A DNA stretch of 64,000 bases from Perkinsela sp. pyNocScin1 (taxonomy: Eukaryota > Euglenozoa > Kinetoplastea > Prokinetoplastida > Perkinselidae): contig CAXHTR010000003.1 of assembly GCA_964019655.1 (NCBI GenBank), forward strand, positions 434,001 to 498,000, in the 5' to 3' direction. The notes under the pieces are model-generated. The model saw only the letters and a list, made by a program, of their open reading frames with translations, had not been told where the DNA came from and ran no database searches. Both the position numbers and the translations under genes were made by a program. Numbering within the stretch: position 1 is the first letter of the stretch; the number at the start of each line of letters is the position of its first letter. Below, in pieces: positions 18,755 through 27,234 of the stretch.

Positions 18755-19987
18755 ATGTCGATATCGTTTGTGCACCGTGCAATAAACCCAGTGCCACTCG
18801 ATCCAATCTTTGAGCTTGCGAAGCGTTATGCCGAAGACACTTTTCCGGAAAAAGTCGACCTCGGTATCGGAGCCTACCGATCAGATGACGGTAAGCCCTA
18901 CTTACTTAACGTTGTAAAAGAGGTGGAGAAAGCTCTCGCTGCAGAAGAGATTCCAAAAGAATATCTTCGTATTGATGGGATGGAAGAATTCACCCATGGC
19001 GCAACGCAGCTTCTCTATGGCTCTGGTGCCCCTTACGATAGGATCTATGCCATGCAAACACTCTCTGGGACCGGTGCACTCCGCATCGCTGCCGAATTTT
19101 TGTGCGCATTTATGGGTAAAAACACACCAGTGTACTGTAGCGACCCGACATGGCCAAACCACCCGAACATTTTTGCCCACGCAGGATTTACTAGCGTCAA
19201 GAATACCTATCGGTACTTTGATTCAGCTACAAAGGGTGTCGATTTCGATGGCCTTATGGAAGATCTTAAGAATATGCCGTATCAATCTATCATCATACTG
19301 CAAGTCTGTGCACACAACCCAACCGGTGCAGATATGGGCCCGGCTCAGTGGGAGACTGTCGCTAAATTTTTGCAAACAAGAAAAGATATAGCAGTTTTAA
19401 TGGATTGCGCGTATCAGGGCTACGCTTCGGGTGATGTCAACCGTGACAATATGTCCATTCGGGTGCTATTAGATCATGGAATCCACTTTATGTCTGCACA
19501 GTCATTCGCGAAGAACATGGGGCTTTACGGCGAACGTGTTGGTTGCCTAAGCGTAGTTTGTGCTGATAGAGCCGCGGCAGAAGCTGTTGGCTCTCACCTG
19601 AGGGGCTTTGCTCGCGCCGCGTACAGCAACCCACCGTCCCATGGGGCCCGCATTGCCTCCAGAATCCTTAACAGTGAAAGCCTTTCTCTGCAGTGGGCCA
19701 CAGAGCTCAGGGGAATGTCGAGCCGCATCATATCTATGCGCTACGCACTCAGAAAAGAGCTTGAGAATATGGAGACTCCAGGCGTCTGGAAGCATATTAC
19801 TGATCAAATCGGTATGTTCTCATTTCTTGGGCTCTCACCAGCGCAATGTACACGTCTTGTGGACAAACACCACGTCTACGTCACGAGCAAGGCGAGAATC
19901 TCCGTTGCAGGCCTGAACGTTGGTAACGTCCGGTACGTTGCCCAAGCAATAGATGAGGTGGTGCGCTTTCTGCCCGCGAACAAGTGA
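18755..19987 (+). CDS. Aspartate aminotransferase
   Basis: A PLP-dependent class I aminotransferase (410 residues) that interconverts aspartate/2-oxoglutarate and oxaloacetate/glutamate. It begins directly with the enzyme fold (VPLDPIFELAKRY, then VDLGIGAYRSDDG), so no presequence is visible, and a cytosolic location is likely. Active-site features are CAHNPTG (185-191), the aspartate of MDCAYQG (217), the PLP lysine in SFAKNMGLYGE (K253) and RISVAGLN near the C terminus. The C terminus (PANK) is not a glycosomal PTS1. The match to the eukaryotic AspAT alpha subfamily is strong over the full length. Confidence 0.96.
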   Translation: MSISFVHRAINPVPLDPIFELAKRYAEDTFPEKVDLGIGAYRSDDGKPYLLNVVKEVEKALAAEEIPKEYLRIDGMEEFTHGATQLLYGSGAPYDRIYAMQTLSGTGALRIAAEFLCAFMGKNTPVYCSDPTWPNHPNIFAHAGFTSVKNTYRYFDSATKGVDFDGLMEDLKNMPYQSIIILQVCAHNPTGADMGPAQWETVAKFLQTRKDIAVLMDCAYQGYASGDVNRDNMSIRVLLDHGIHFMSAQSFAKNMGLYGERVGCLSVVCADRAAAEAVGSHLRGFARAAYSNPPSHGARIASRILNSESLSLQWATELRGMSSRIISMRYALRKELENMETPGVWKHITDQIGMFSFLGLSPAQCTRLVDKHHVYVTSKARISVAGLNVGNVRYVAQAIDEVVRFLPANK

Positions 19988-20084
19988 ACAGACAAGATCA
20001 GTAAAAAAGAGCCCATATGAATCTTCATGATTTTCATAAGTTTTTCAAGAAACTTTTGTTCCTTTCAAGTCTTTCAAAGCTCCA

Positions 20085-20795
20085 ATGGCCCAAACAGCTT
20101 ACAGCTTTAGCCTCACAACATTCAATCCAAGTGGAAAGCTTTTACAGATCGAGCATGCCTTGAGTGCTGTTGCTAACGGAGGGACGTCAATCGCTATCAA
20201 AACAAAGAGTGGTATTGTGTTGGCAACGGAAAAAAAGTTCACGAGTCAGCTTGTGCAAGCTTCTTCTATTAAAAAGATTTTTGCACTCGATACACACGTT
20301 GGATGCGTTTACAGTGGTATAGGCCCAGACGCTCGCATCCTCGTTACAAAGGGAAGAAAGATTTGTCAAAAGTACCGTTTACTCTATGGCTCTTCAATGC
20401 CTATCCGCGTCTTCGTGAAAGAGATCGCAGATATTATGCAGGAGTTTACTCAAAGCGGTGGCGTCAGACCTTTTGGGGTTTCCCTACTCGTGGCCGGTTG
20501 GGATGAGATGGGACCGAGTATGTATCAAGTGGACCCTAGCGGGACATTCTTTCCATGGAGCGCAGCAGCGATCGGCAGGGAAAGCATAGCAGCGCAGGTC
20601 TATCTAGAAAAGCGCTACATCGACGATATTGACCGTGAAGATGCTATACACATCGCACTCATGACTCTCAAAGAGGTATTCAACGGGAAGCTCAGCAGTG
20701 AAAATTTAGAGATCGGGATAGTTTATCCTACGGGTGATTTCCATCTTTTAACACATGAAAATATCCAAGATTACCTTTCCGAGGTCTTTGTGTAG
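20085..20795 (+). CDS. 20S proteasome subunit alpha 2
   Basis: One of the seven alpha-ring subunits of the 20S proteasome (236 residues). The N-terminal alpha signature YSFSLTTFNPSGKLLQIEHA is complete. It is followed by GIVLATEKK and the GxGPDAR segment (SGIGPDARIL). The YSFSLTTF start and the short C terminus fit alpha 2 (PSMA2/Pre8) better than the other alphas. Alpha subunits lack the catalytic N-terminal threonine, as here. A pyrimidine tract ending in AAAG lies 5 bases before the ATG. Confidence 0.95.
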   Translation: MAQTAYSFSLTTFNPSGKLLQIEHALSAVANGGTSIAIKTKSGIVLATEKKFTSQLVQASSIKKIFALDTHVGCVYSGIGPDARILVTKGRKICQKYRLLYGSSMPIRVFVKEIADIMQEFTQSGGVRPFGVSLLVAGWDEMGPSMYQVDPSGTFFPWSAAAIGRESIAAQVYLEKRYIDDIDREDAIHIALMTLKEVFNGKLSSENLEIGIVYPTGDFHLLTHENIQDYLSEVFV

Positions 20796-21162
20796 CAGAA
20801 TAAAAAAACAAGCATTTCAGTACTTAAAGACGCCACTGTTTCATTGATTTTCCTTCTTTGAATGCGTTGATTTTTGATACACATCACCGACCCCTATCAT
20901 ATTATTGCCTTTGGAAGCAACCCGGCAACGAAGACCTCCAGATAACCTCTATTATTCCCTTTTTTCTTGGGGTGACATAAATGGCAAAAGTGCACAGGAG
21001 TATCCATTTTCCCCGTAACGTACTCGTGCTTGCTGCTTCAACCGCCATTGGGGCTAGTGGTAGTGAGGACATAAAACACCATAATTACCGGGAAAACGCA
21101 GTATTTAATTATGTCAAGGACTATCAGATTATATGGTGCGATTTTTTTATCTACTCAATTAA
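20796..21162. other. Intergenic spacer before PEX6
   Basis: A 367-base AT-rich spacer. A 71-codon ATG frame (20981-21196) follows a pyrimidine run, but it overlaps the first 34 bases of PEX6 and matches nothing, so I do not call it. No RNA gene is seen. Confidence 0.5.
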
Positions 21163-23703
21163 ATGGCAGATGAGCCAGTCGAATATATTTTTCTGAAAGA
21201 TTTGAACCAAAATGGCATTCCAAAGCTCTACGGCACTCTGTGTGATGATGAAAGGAAAGAGCTGATTCGGGTATTACAGTCGTTTAGCGCCATTTGCATT
21301 GACAGCGTGATAGTACTTCGAAAAGATACTTCATTCATTATTTCATGGACCGAGTATTTGCAAAACTATAAGGACTTTGAAAGCTTTGTTAAATCATACA
21401 GAATTGAAAATATGGGTCCAAGTTCATGTGGCCGAGTCACAGACCGAACTGTCATTGTAATGGACAATAAATGCACTCGACAAGATGACTTGATCATGAG
21501 TCCGATAAAAAACTCTTACTGTCCACAAATGTGCTTCCATGATAATATATTTCAATCAACCCTGAGGCTGAGGCAACAAGAAAAGCTTATGCTGGCTATT
21601 AAGCCTTCAAGGGACTTATTTGGCTTCGATACCCTCATTGTAATGCCTTCGCAGCGGATGTATGCGTACTCAATAACTGAAGGGGCTCCATTGTATGCAA
21701 AGTCTCGGCAGCTCTTTGCAGTCCCTGAAAAGAACTCTTTTATTTCATCTTTTGACAATCCCTTTACTTTTGATTGGCAAGTTTTCGATCGAACTGAAAG
21801 TGATGTTGGTTTTGTATCGCAGGCTTTGTTTTTTAACCTCGGGTGCCCCGACAAAATTGAATTGAGCAAATTTCGCTCCCCGCAGATTTCCTCAGAGCTT
21901 TCATCGAGTGTTACGCTTCATCCAATAAATAAGTGTGATCCGCACAAATCCTCGATTTCTCTAGCGCTGCAATGCAGCATTGAGGCATATATCAAGCGCC
22001 TAAAAGGATTTATATCTTGGACGCACGGTGATGTCATCGTCCTTGAAATAGCAAGAACTGAACTGTTCACGGCATTTGAGTTGGAATGTGCGCGCGCTCG
22101 TGACTTAACAGAGTATTTTTCGTCAATGGACAACGGTAAATACGCGTACTTTCGAGTTGAAAACTCGGGTACAGCAGATGCATCGGTTCTTCTCGGTGCC
22201 ACCATCGTATTTTCTGGCGAAGACTTCAACCTGCTAATAAAGGGTCCCAGCTCGACCTTGCTGCCAATTATTCCTCCAAAAAAGAGTATCGCCTTTCAGC
22301 CGTCGTTCGGCACTCTTCTGCAACATATTTCTGAGATGCACGATTGCTTTTTGAATGATATCTTACGAGGAAGCTCTAAAAAAATATTCACCCGTTGTCA
22401 ACTGCTTGTTCTTGGATGTGAAGAGAATAATATTCTGGGGATGCTTTCTGCAGCGTGCTATGCGACTGGGCGCCAACCTATACACATTCCAGCTGGAATG
22501 TTCGACAACGTGACACTCTCAGATATTGCGAAGTACGCAGCGGAAGATTTCACCAACACATTGATATTTTCGCTCTCAGCTGTGGTAGATGATACGGAAT
22601 TGTTTTTCGACAAATTTTTCGATATTGCTGACAGCTATTCAGATAAAGTACCAATAATTATCTATTTCGACGGTGTTAATTGCCCGTTATTTTACCGTAA
22701 TCGGTTCCGTGCGGTGACCGTGATTAAAAATCCTAATGCAGAAGAGCGTATTGCTTATATACACTTTCTTCTCAAGAAGGACATCATATGTTTCCCAAGC
22801 GAAGAAATTGCACTTCTGACGAATGGAATGTCTGTGCAAGACATTCAAACATGCATCCCAAATGATATCACTGCAGATTTCTGGACGTTGGATGCCCTTC
22901 GCGAGCGTATTTCATCACATCGAAAGCATCTCGGCTGGAAGCCTGTATCTGTCAAGAATGTGCAATGGAAGGACATTGGTGGTCTTCATGAGCAAAAGCG
23001 AACTGTTCTCAAGCACATCACAATGCCAATAAAATTTCCTCACCTATTTATTGATAGAAAACCATCTGGCATACTGTTTTACGGGCCGCCTGGATGTGGA
23101 AAGACGCTCTTTGCCAAAGCTATTGCCAGCGAGCTCAACGTTAGCTTTATCAGTGTGAAAGGTCCTGAGCTTTTAAATATGTACGTCGGCCAGTCCGAAA
23201 AGAATATTCGTGAAATATTTGTGAAGGCACGCGAAAGCTCACCGTGTGTTATTTTTTTCGATGAGATTGACTCTATAGCCCCAAGTCGTCAGAGCGACGG
23301 TGATGGAAGCGTCATGGCCCGTATTGTCTCACAGCTTCTTCTTGAGCTTGATGGCATTAGCTCAGAAAACCAGTCGATCTTTTGTTTCGGAGCAACAAAC
23401 CGGATAGACCTTATCGACAAAAGTCTGCTTCGACCAGGTCGCTTTGATTTTGCCATCCACCTTGGGCCACCGACGACAAAAGCGGAAATCTCTTCGATGC
23501 TTGAGGCAATTTTGCGAAAGCTTACCCTAGCGAGCGACGTTGACATTTCAGCGCTTGCAAGCGCGATTTTCAAATCTAAGATGCTAACAGGAGCCGACAT
23601 GTATGGCATTGTTTCGAACGCGCTAATAGCTGCATATGAGCATCGTGGGAGCTTCACGTTACATCAAGAGCACCTGCTGAGTGCACTAGAAAACGTAGAT
23701 TAG
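21163..23703 (+). CDS. PEX6: Peroxisomal AAA+ ATPase PEX6
   Basis: The partner of PEX1 in the export of the PEX5 receptor from glycosomes (846 residues). The second ATPase domain is intact and PEX6-like. It has Walker A GPPGCGKT at 641-648, the block SVKGPELLNMYVGQSEKNIRE, Walker B IFFDEID near 698-703, and ATNRIDLIDKSLLRPGRFD. The first ATPase domain is badly eroded. At its P-loop position the sequence reads LGCEENNILG (about 417-426), with no GKT, and the Walker B position reads IIYFDGVN, lacking the catalytic glutamate. The N-terminal half (1-390) is weakly conserved, as in other PEX6 proteins. The MYVGQSE and RPGRFD details separate it from PEX1. Confidence 0.88.
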   Translation: MADEPVEYIFLKDLNQNGIPKLYGTLCDDERKELIRVLQSFSAICIDSVIVLRKDTSFIISWTEYLQNYKDFESFVKSYRIENMGPSSCGRVTDRTVIVMDNKCTRQDDLIMSPIKNSYCPQMCFHDNIFQSTLRLRQQEKLMLAIKPSRDLFGFDTLIVMPSQRMYAYSITEGAPLYAKSRQLFAVPEKNSFISSFDNPFTFDWQVFDRTESDVGFVSQALFFNLGCPDKIELSKFRSPQISSELSSSVTLHPINKCDPHKSSISLALQCSIEAYIKRLKGFISWTHGDVIVLEIARTELFTAFELECARARDLTEYFSSMDNGKYAYFRVENSGTADASVLLGATIVFSGEDFNLLIKGPSSTLLPIIPPKKSIAFQPSFGTLLQHISEMHDCFLNDILRGSSKKIFTRCQLLVLGCEENNILGMLSAACYATGRQPIHIPAGMFDNVTLSDIAKYAAEDFTNTLIFSLSAVVDDTELFFDKFFDIADSYSDKVPIIIYFDGVNCPLFYRNRFRAVTVIKNPNAEERIAYIHFLLKKDIICFPSEEIALLTNGMSVQDIQTCIPNDITADFWTLDALRERISSHRKHLGWKPVSVKNVQWKDIGGLHEQKRTVLKHITMPIKFPHLFIDRKPSGILFYGPPGCGKTLFAKAIASELNVSFISVKGPELLNMYVGQSEKNIREIFVKARESSPCVIFFDEIDSIAPSRQSDGDGSVMARIVSQLLLELDGISSENQSIFCFGATNRIDLIDKSLLRPGRFDFAIHLGPPTTKAEISSMLEAILRKLTLASDVDISALASAIFKSKMLTGADMYGIVSNALIAAYEHRGSFTLHQEHLLSALENVD

Positions 23704-23844
23704 CAGCAATGACCTTATGCGTCAATTTTTGTGACTAACTATTTTGCTAAGATACTTTGCATTTGACTTTGCAGATAATATCGTACCTGCAATTTTATGC
23801 TTTACATCGCAAGCTAACGCATATCACCAAATTACTGAGTCGCG

Positions 23845-24507
23845 ATGCTTTTCCATTTACTGATTCTCCTTGCACTCATGGGATGTGTCCGAGGTTCGAA
23901 GATAGGCTGCAGATTCCAAAAGGCTGAATACCCTCCACGCAAGATTTTTGAAAGATCTTGCTGTGCAGAGCATATTTTCCGAGAAATCATGGCATTTGAA
24001 AGTCAGAATTTCGCCAAATATATTCTAAAGCTCCTCAAAGTTAGGAACAGTGATAATCTTTCCATATCTATCAATCTGAAATCCCTGTGTCATCATGATC
24101 TGACCGAAGGCATCAATTTGACGTCATTTAGTTATGAAAATGGTGCGCATGAGTCACATCAGGCAAGCTGCTTCATAGGTGCCCAGAATGCATCTTCAAT
24201 GAGTGTACTTTGCCGAGTCCGTTTATCGCGTAATTATTCTCTACCGTTTACATTCCAGATAGCCAACCCACATTTCGCCTGCCAAGTGTCTACAAATGTA
24301 AAGGCAGGTACCCAAGGGTCTGAAATCATCTCGGAATTCAGTGTGCTGGAAGTTTTTTCGTGTTCATTTGATACGGAACTCTACTGTGGGCCTTACCGGA
24401 TTCTCAGTAGTTTTCTCCCGCATCGAATCATCCGTTGGATTTTAACATACACGCTCAACGATGCCATACGCGATAAACGTTGGCCTTATCGCGCTGTGAT
24501 AGCATGA
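23845..24507 (+). CDS. Secretory-pathway protein, cysteine-rich, unknown function
   Basis: A 220-residue protein with a clear N-terminal signal peptide: a hydrophobic core, LLILLALMG, then CVRGS as a plausible cleavage region. The mature part carries about ten cysteines and several NxS/T sites, as expected of a lumenal or exported, disulfide-bonded protein. A moderately hydrophobic segment (IIRWILTYTL) near the C terminus could contact membrane but is short. I recognise no family. It lies between PEX6 and a probable mitochondrial gene, so context gives no help. Confidence 0.7.
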   Translation: MLFHLLILLALMGCVRGSKIGCRFQKAEYPPRKIFERSCCAEHIFREIMAFESQNFAKYILKLLKVRNSDNLSISINLKSLCHHDLTEGINLTSFSYENGAHESHQASCFIGAQNASSMSVLCRVRLSRNYSLPFTFQIANPHFACQVSTNVKAGTQGSEIISEFSVLEVFSCSFDTELYCGPYRILSSFLPHRIIRWILTYTLNDAIRDKRWPYRAVIA

Positions 24508-24544
24508 TTCGCATTATGCGATGTTAAATTTTTTCGCTGCTGGT

Positions 24545-24567
24545 GCAGTTTGCTTTTGCATCTCAAG
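24545..24567 (+). promoter_or_regulatory. Trans-splice acceptor deciding a start
   Basis: The tract GCAGTTTGCTTTTGCATCTCAAG lies inside the longest open frame of the next gene, between its first ATG (24521) and a second in-frame ATG (24587). The first ATG is only 13 bases from the upstream stop, with no tract between them, so 24587 is the likelier start. Confidence 0.45.
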
Positions 24568-24586
24568 TCTTTGTTTGATATTGAAT

Positions 24587-25495
24587 ATGGCATCAAAGCT
24601 GCCCGGAATATATCAGCAACACTACCTTACTAGCACCGCGTGCATAAGCAAGCTTGAGCCTATTGATCTCATGACGGGGCTTCCTGTCGAACCACCAAGT
24701 GTCGCTGATGCTCTGCGCGTAAATTGTATCGGAATGAGAGAGAATATTCTCGAAAGACCTTTCTTTATCACGAACTACTTTCGCAAAATGCTTGATGTGT
24801 GTCTCAGAGAAGGAACCCAGATACCCTTGATAACACCATATAGGCCAAATCTCTTTCGCTTGAAAGATCTGCGGTCAAATGACATGCACGAGCTACTTTT
24901 TAAATTCCCAACAGTGGTAGACTCCTTTTCTCGAGCCCGGATCTACTTGCAGCGTAGATGGAGGCCTGCATCAGGGGAAATGGCCAGAAAATTGCAGCAA
25001 AGAGCTAGTATGTGGATTGAAGAGCGTGAGATTGTTAAGCGAGGGTATGATCTACCGTCGCGTGACTTGGGAATGCACATTCACTCACCCTATTCATGTT
25101 TGTGGTATCACATTGATCAAACTGACTTTGAGTTAAAGTTTGGGCTTGTACAGTCAACTAACGAAAATCCAGATGCAGTAAAAATCATTGACGCAAACAT
25201 TCTGCAGACTTCGAAAAAACCTGCTGCCCTGTCTTCAGAAGATAGGTTTAGAAGTGGCAATCAACCGGCTGTGCAAAAGAGATCTTTTTCATGGAAGGAG
25301 GGCATAATGCCAGCGAGTGCGAAGTACATATACTTCTTTCAGATCAAGCATAGACATACAAAAAAAGATATTTCTACTGATCATAAATCCCATATTTCCA
25401 TTCCCCAGATGCTGTGTAGGCATTATCGAGACGCAGGTCTCTGCCAAACGCGGTTTATGTTCGATGAGAATACCCCATGGTGGGCCCATATATAG
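24587..25495 (+). CDS. Possible mitochondrial ribosomal protein uL29m
   Basis: A 302-residue protein from the ATG at 24587; an upstream ATG at 24521 would add 22 hydrophobic residues. The stretch NLFRLKDLRSNDMHELLFKF, followed by an arginine-rich helix with KLQQRASMWIEEREIVKRG, resembles the MRP-L47/uL29m pattern (a 'W..ELR.KS..DLH.LWY' block, then a basic helix). The rest, including a conserved-looking C-terminal DAGLCQTRFMFDENTPWW, fits a basic organellar protein but no named domain. The assignment is tentative, and another mitoribosomal or mitochondrial protein is possible. Confidence 0.6.
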   Translation: MASKLPGIYQQHYLTSTACISKLEPIDLMTGLPVEPPSVADALRVNCIGMRENILERPFFITNYFRKMLDVCLREGTQIPLITPYRPNLFRLKDLRSNDMHELLFKFPTVVDSFSRARIYLQRRWRPASGEMARKLQQRASMWIEEREIVKRGYDLPSRDLGMHIHSPYSCLWYHIDQTDFELKFGLVQSTNENPDAVKIIDANILQTSKKPAALSSEDRFRSGNQPAVQKRSFSWKEGIMPASAKYIYFFQIKHRHTKKDISTDHKSHISIPQMLCRHYRDAGLCQTRFMFDENTPWWAHI

Positions 25496-25597
25496 AACCA
25501 AATAAGTCAGCTATAGTAATGGAATCTTAGTCCATTACGTAGATAAGCAATTATCTTTAATGTCCTTTTGTACTCATAAGCAAATGTGTTCTGATCT

Positions 25598-27139
25598 ATG
25601 GATTCGGTTATAAAACAGCTTCAAACATCATGCGCTAGGAGACAGCTTTTAATTCAAAAGTTTTACAAATCCCTGAACCCTCTGAGTCTTCTGAAGCATA
25701 ATGAAGAAATTACGAGTAGCTATGTCAGCGCATGTCATGGTGCTGCTGCAATGTTGGAAGGTTTGCAGAGGCACAGTAAAGAAGAGGAAAATCAACTGCT
25801 TGATTGGATGTCAAAAAGTATCAAAATGTTTCGATTTGTCCCAAATTCTGATGCAGTGTGCTTCCTGCAAGCCTTTCGGCTGAGGAAAAATTTCACGACT
25901 GAAGTGGCCATTTTTGCTCCAGAGACCATTGAAAATGGCGATATAAAAAACTATGCTGAAGCGAAGTCTGCTACTTCATTTCAAGATTGTGCTCAAGCAA
26001 TGCATACACTTTCTCTTCTCTCATCGAGCGGGCCAAGGATTAACTCTTTGTCACAAGAAAGGCCAAAGCCACTTGATCGACTTGATGTACAGCTCGAAAA
26101 TCATTTTGTTAGCTACAAGTCTGATTCACCGAAAAACATTCATACAAATTTTTGCAAGCAATGCCGAGATGAGCTTATTTTTGATAAAATAAAAGAGATC
26201 GCGAATATATGCACTTCTACGCTTCACTCTTTATCGCAAAATCCTTTGCGTTCGAAGGGTGCAGATATTTCCGCTGAGGCATTGATGCAATTCGCTCTTT
26301 CGGCTTCATTGTGTAAGGGTATCCCAGCAAGCACTCTTGTGCTTCTTTTTTCAGCCTTCTCCGATCGAGCTCAAATGCTACACGGAAACGAAGTCATTAC
26401 TCTTGGCTCTATTTACTGGGATAGTAGCTTTGCGCCCCATGTCTCGCATGAGTTTGGAAAAATGTGGTATTGCTTCATGGTTGAGTCCATGTTTGTGGCT
26501 GAAAGCAATCTTTTGTCCCTCGACGAAGCACTCATGGGCCTGAAGATTACCCTATATTATAGATCTACTTTGATTAGAAAGGGTGGGAAGAGCTTCTTCC
26601 ACATGCTCATCGCTCAGTTCTACGACAGCGTGATGCGGTACGAGCTCAATCGTTGTCAAGTTTCGCTATTGCTTCAGAATATGATAGACAATTCAGCTGA
26701 CGGCCCACTACTTCCACATAAAAAGATAGCTGTAATACTTGATCGCTTCACTCATTCCCTCGACGACAGCACTGTAGTGCCTCAGGAGATTTCCCTTTAT
26801 ATCATGAAATATCTCACATCTAGCAGATCTTCGGCTTTTTGCCAAACAGACAAGCTTTTGCTGCATTGCCTGCAAAACATGGAGTATACGTCATTGAAAA
26901 TCAATGATAGATTAAGTGTGGCACTCATTTTAGTACTCAACCTTCGACACAAGACACTATGGCGCTATCTATTAGGGTATCTGTGCATTTCAGAAAAAGA
27001 CGCATGCATTTCAAAACGTTTTGCGAAAGGCATGATAGAAGATGCCGCTGTAGTTTATGCACTGTGGAAGCATCATTTACCTAGCCATGTGCAGAATGCT
27101 ATCGAGGACTTTCTTTCTTTTGCACCTCGGTATGCATAA
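25598..27139 (+). CDS. Helical-repeat protein of unknown function
   Basis: A 513-residue, mostly alpha-helical protein with no catalytic motif. Runs such as ISAEALMQFALSASLCKGI and the later STLVLLFSAFSDRAQ look like helix pairs, as in PPR, OPR or ARM-type proteins. I cannot draw a regular 35-residue period. Its N terminus (basic, few acidic residues for 25 positions) would allow mitochondrial import. Several kinetoplastid RNA-editing and mRNA-stability factors look like this, but no family is recognised. It follows a probable mitoribosomal gene and precedes a zinc-finger gene. Confidence 0.7.
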   Translation: MDSVIKQLQTSCARRQLLIQKFYKSLNPLSLLKHNEEITSSYVSACHGAAAMLEGLQRHSKEEENQLLDWMSKSIKMFRFVPNSDAVCFLQAFRLRKNFTTEVAIFAPETIENGDIKNYAEAKSATSFQDCAQAMHTLSLLSSSGPRINSLSQERPKPLDRLDVQLENHFVSYKSDSPKNIHTNFCKQCRDELIFDKIKEIANICTSTLHSLSQNPLRSKGADISAEALMQFALSASLCKGIPASTLVLLFSAFSDRAQMLHGNEVITLGSIYWDSSFAPHVSHEFGKMWYCFMVESMFVAESNLLSLDEALMGLKITLYYRSTLIRKGGKSFFHMLIAQFYDSVMRYELNRCQVSLLLQNMIDNSADGPLLPHKKIAVILDRFTHSLDDSTVVPQEISLYIMKYLTSSRSSAFCQTDKLLLHCLQNMEYTSLKINDRLSVALILVLNLRHKTLWRYLLGYLCISEKDACISKRFAKGMIEDAAVVYALWKHHLPSHVQNAIEDFLSFAPRYA

Positions 27140-27234
27140 CTACTTTTCACTGACACCATGAGTTAGTTCTATTCACCTTTATGTAAAATGTTCTTGTGAA
27201 TGGTGCTCTTGGTTTTTATCCTTAAGAATGTCTT

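Noticed and set aside
20981..21196. 71-codon plus-strand ORF before PEX6
   Set aside because: It overlaps the PEX6 start in another frame, has no AG acceptor near its ATG, and matches no family.
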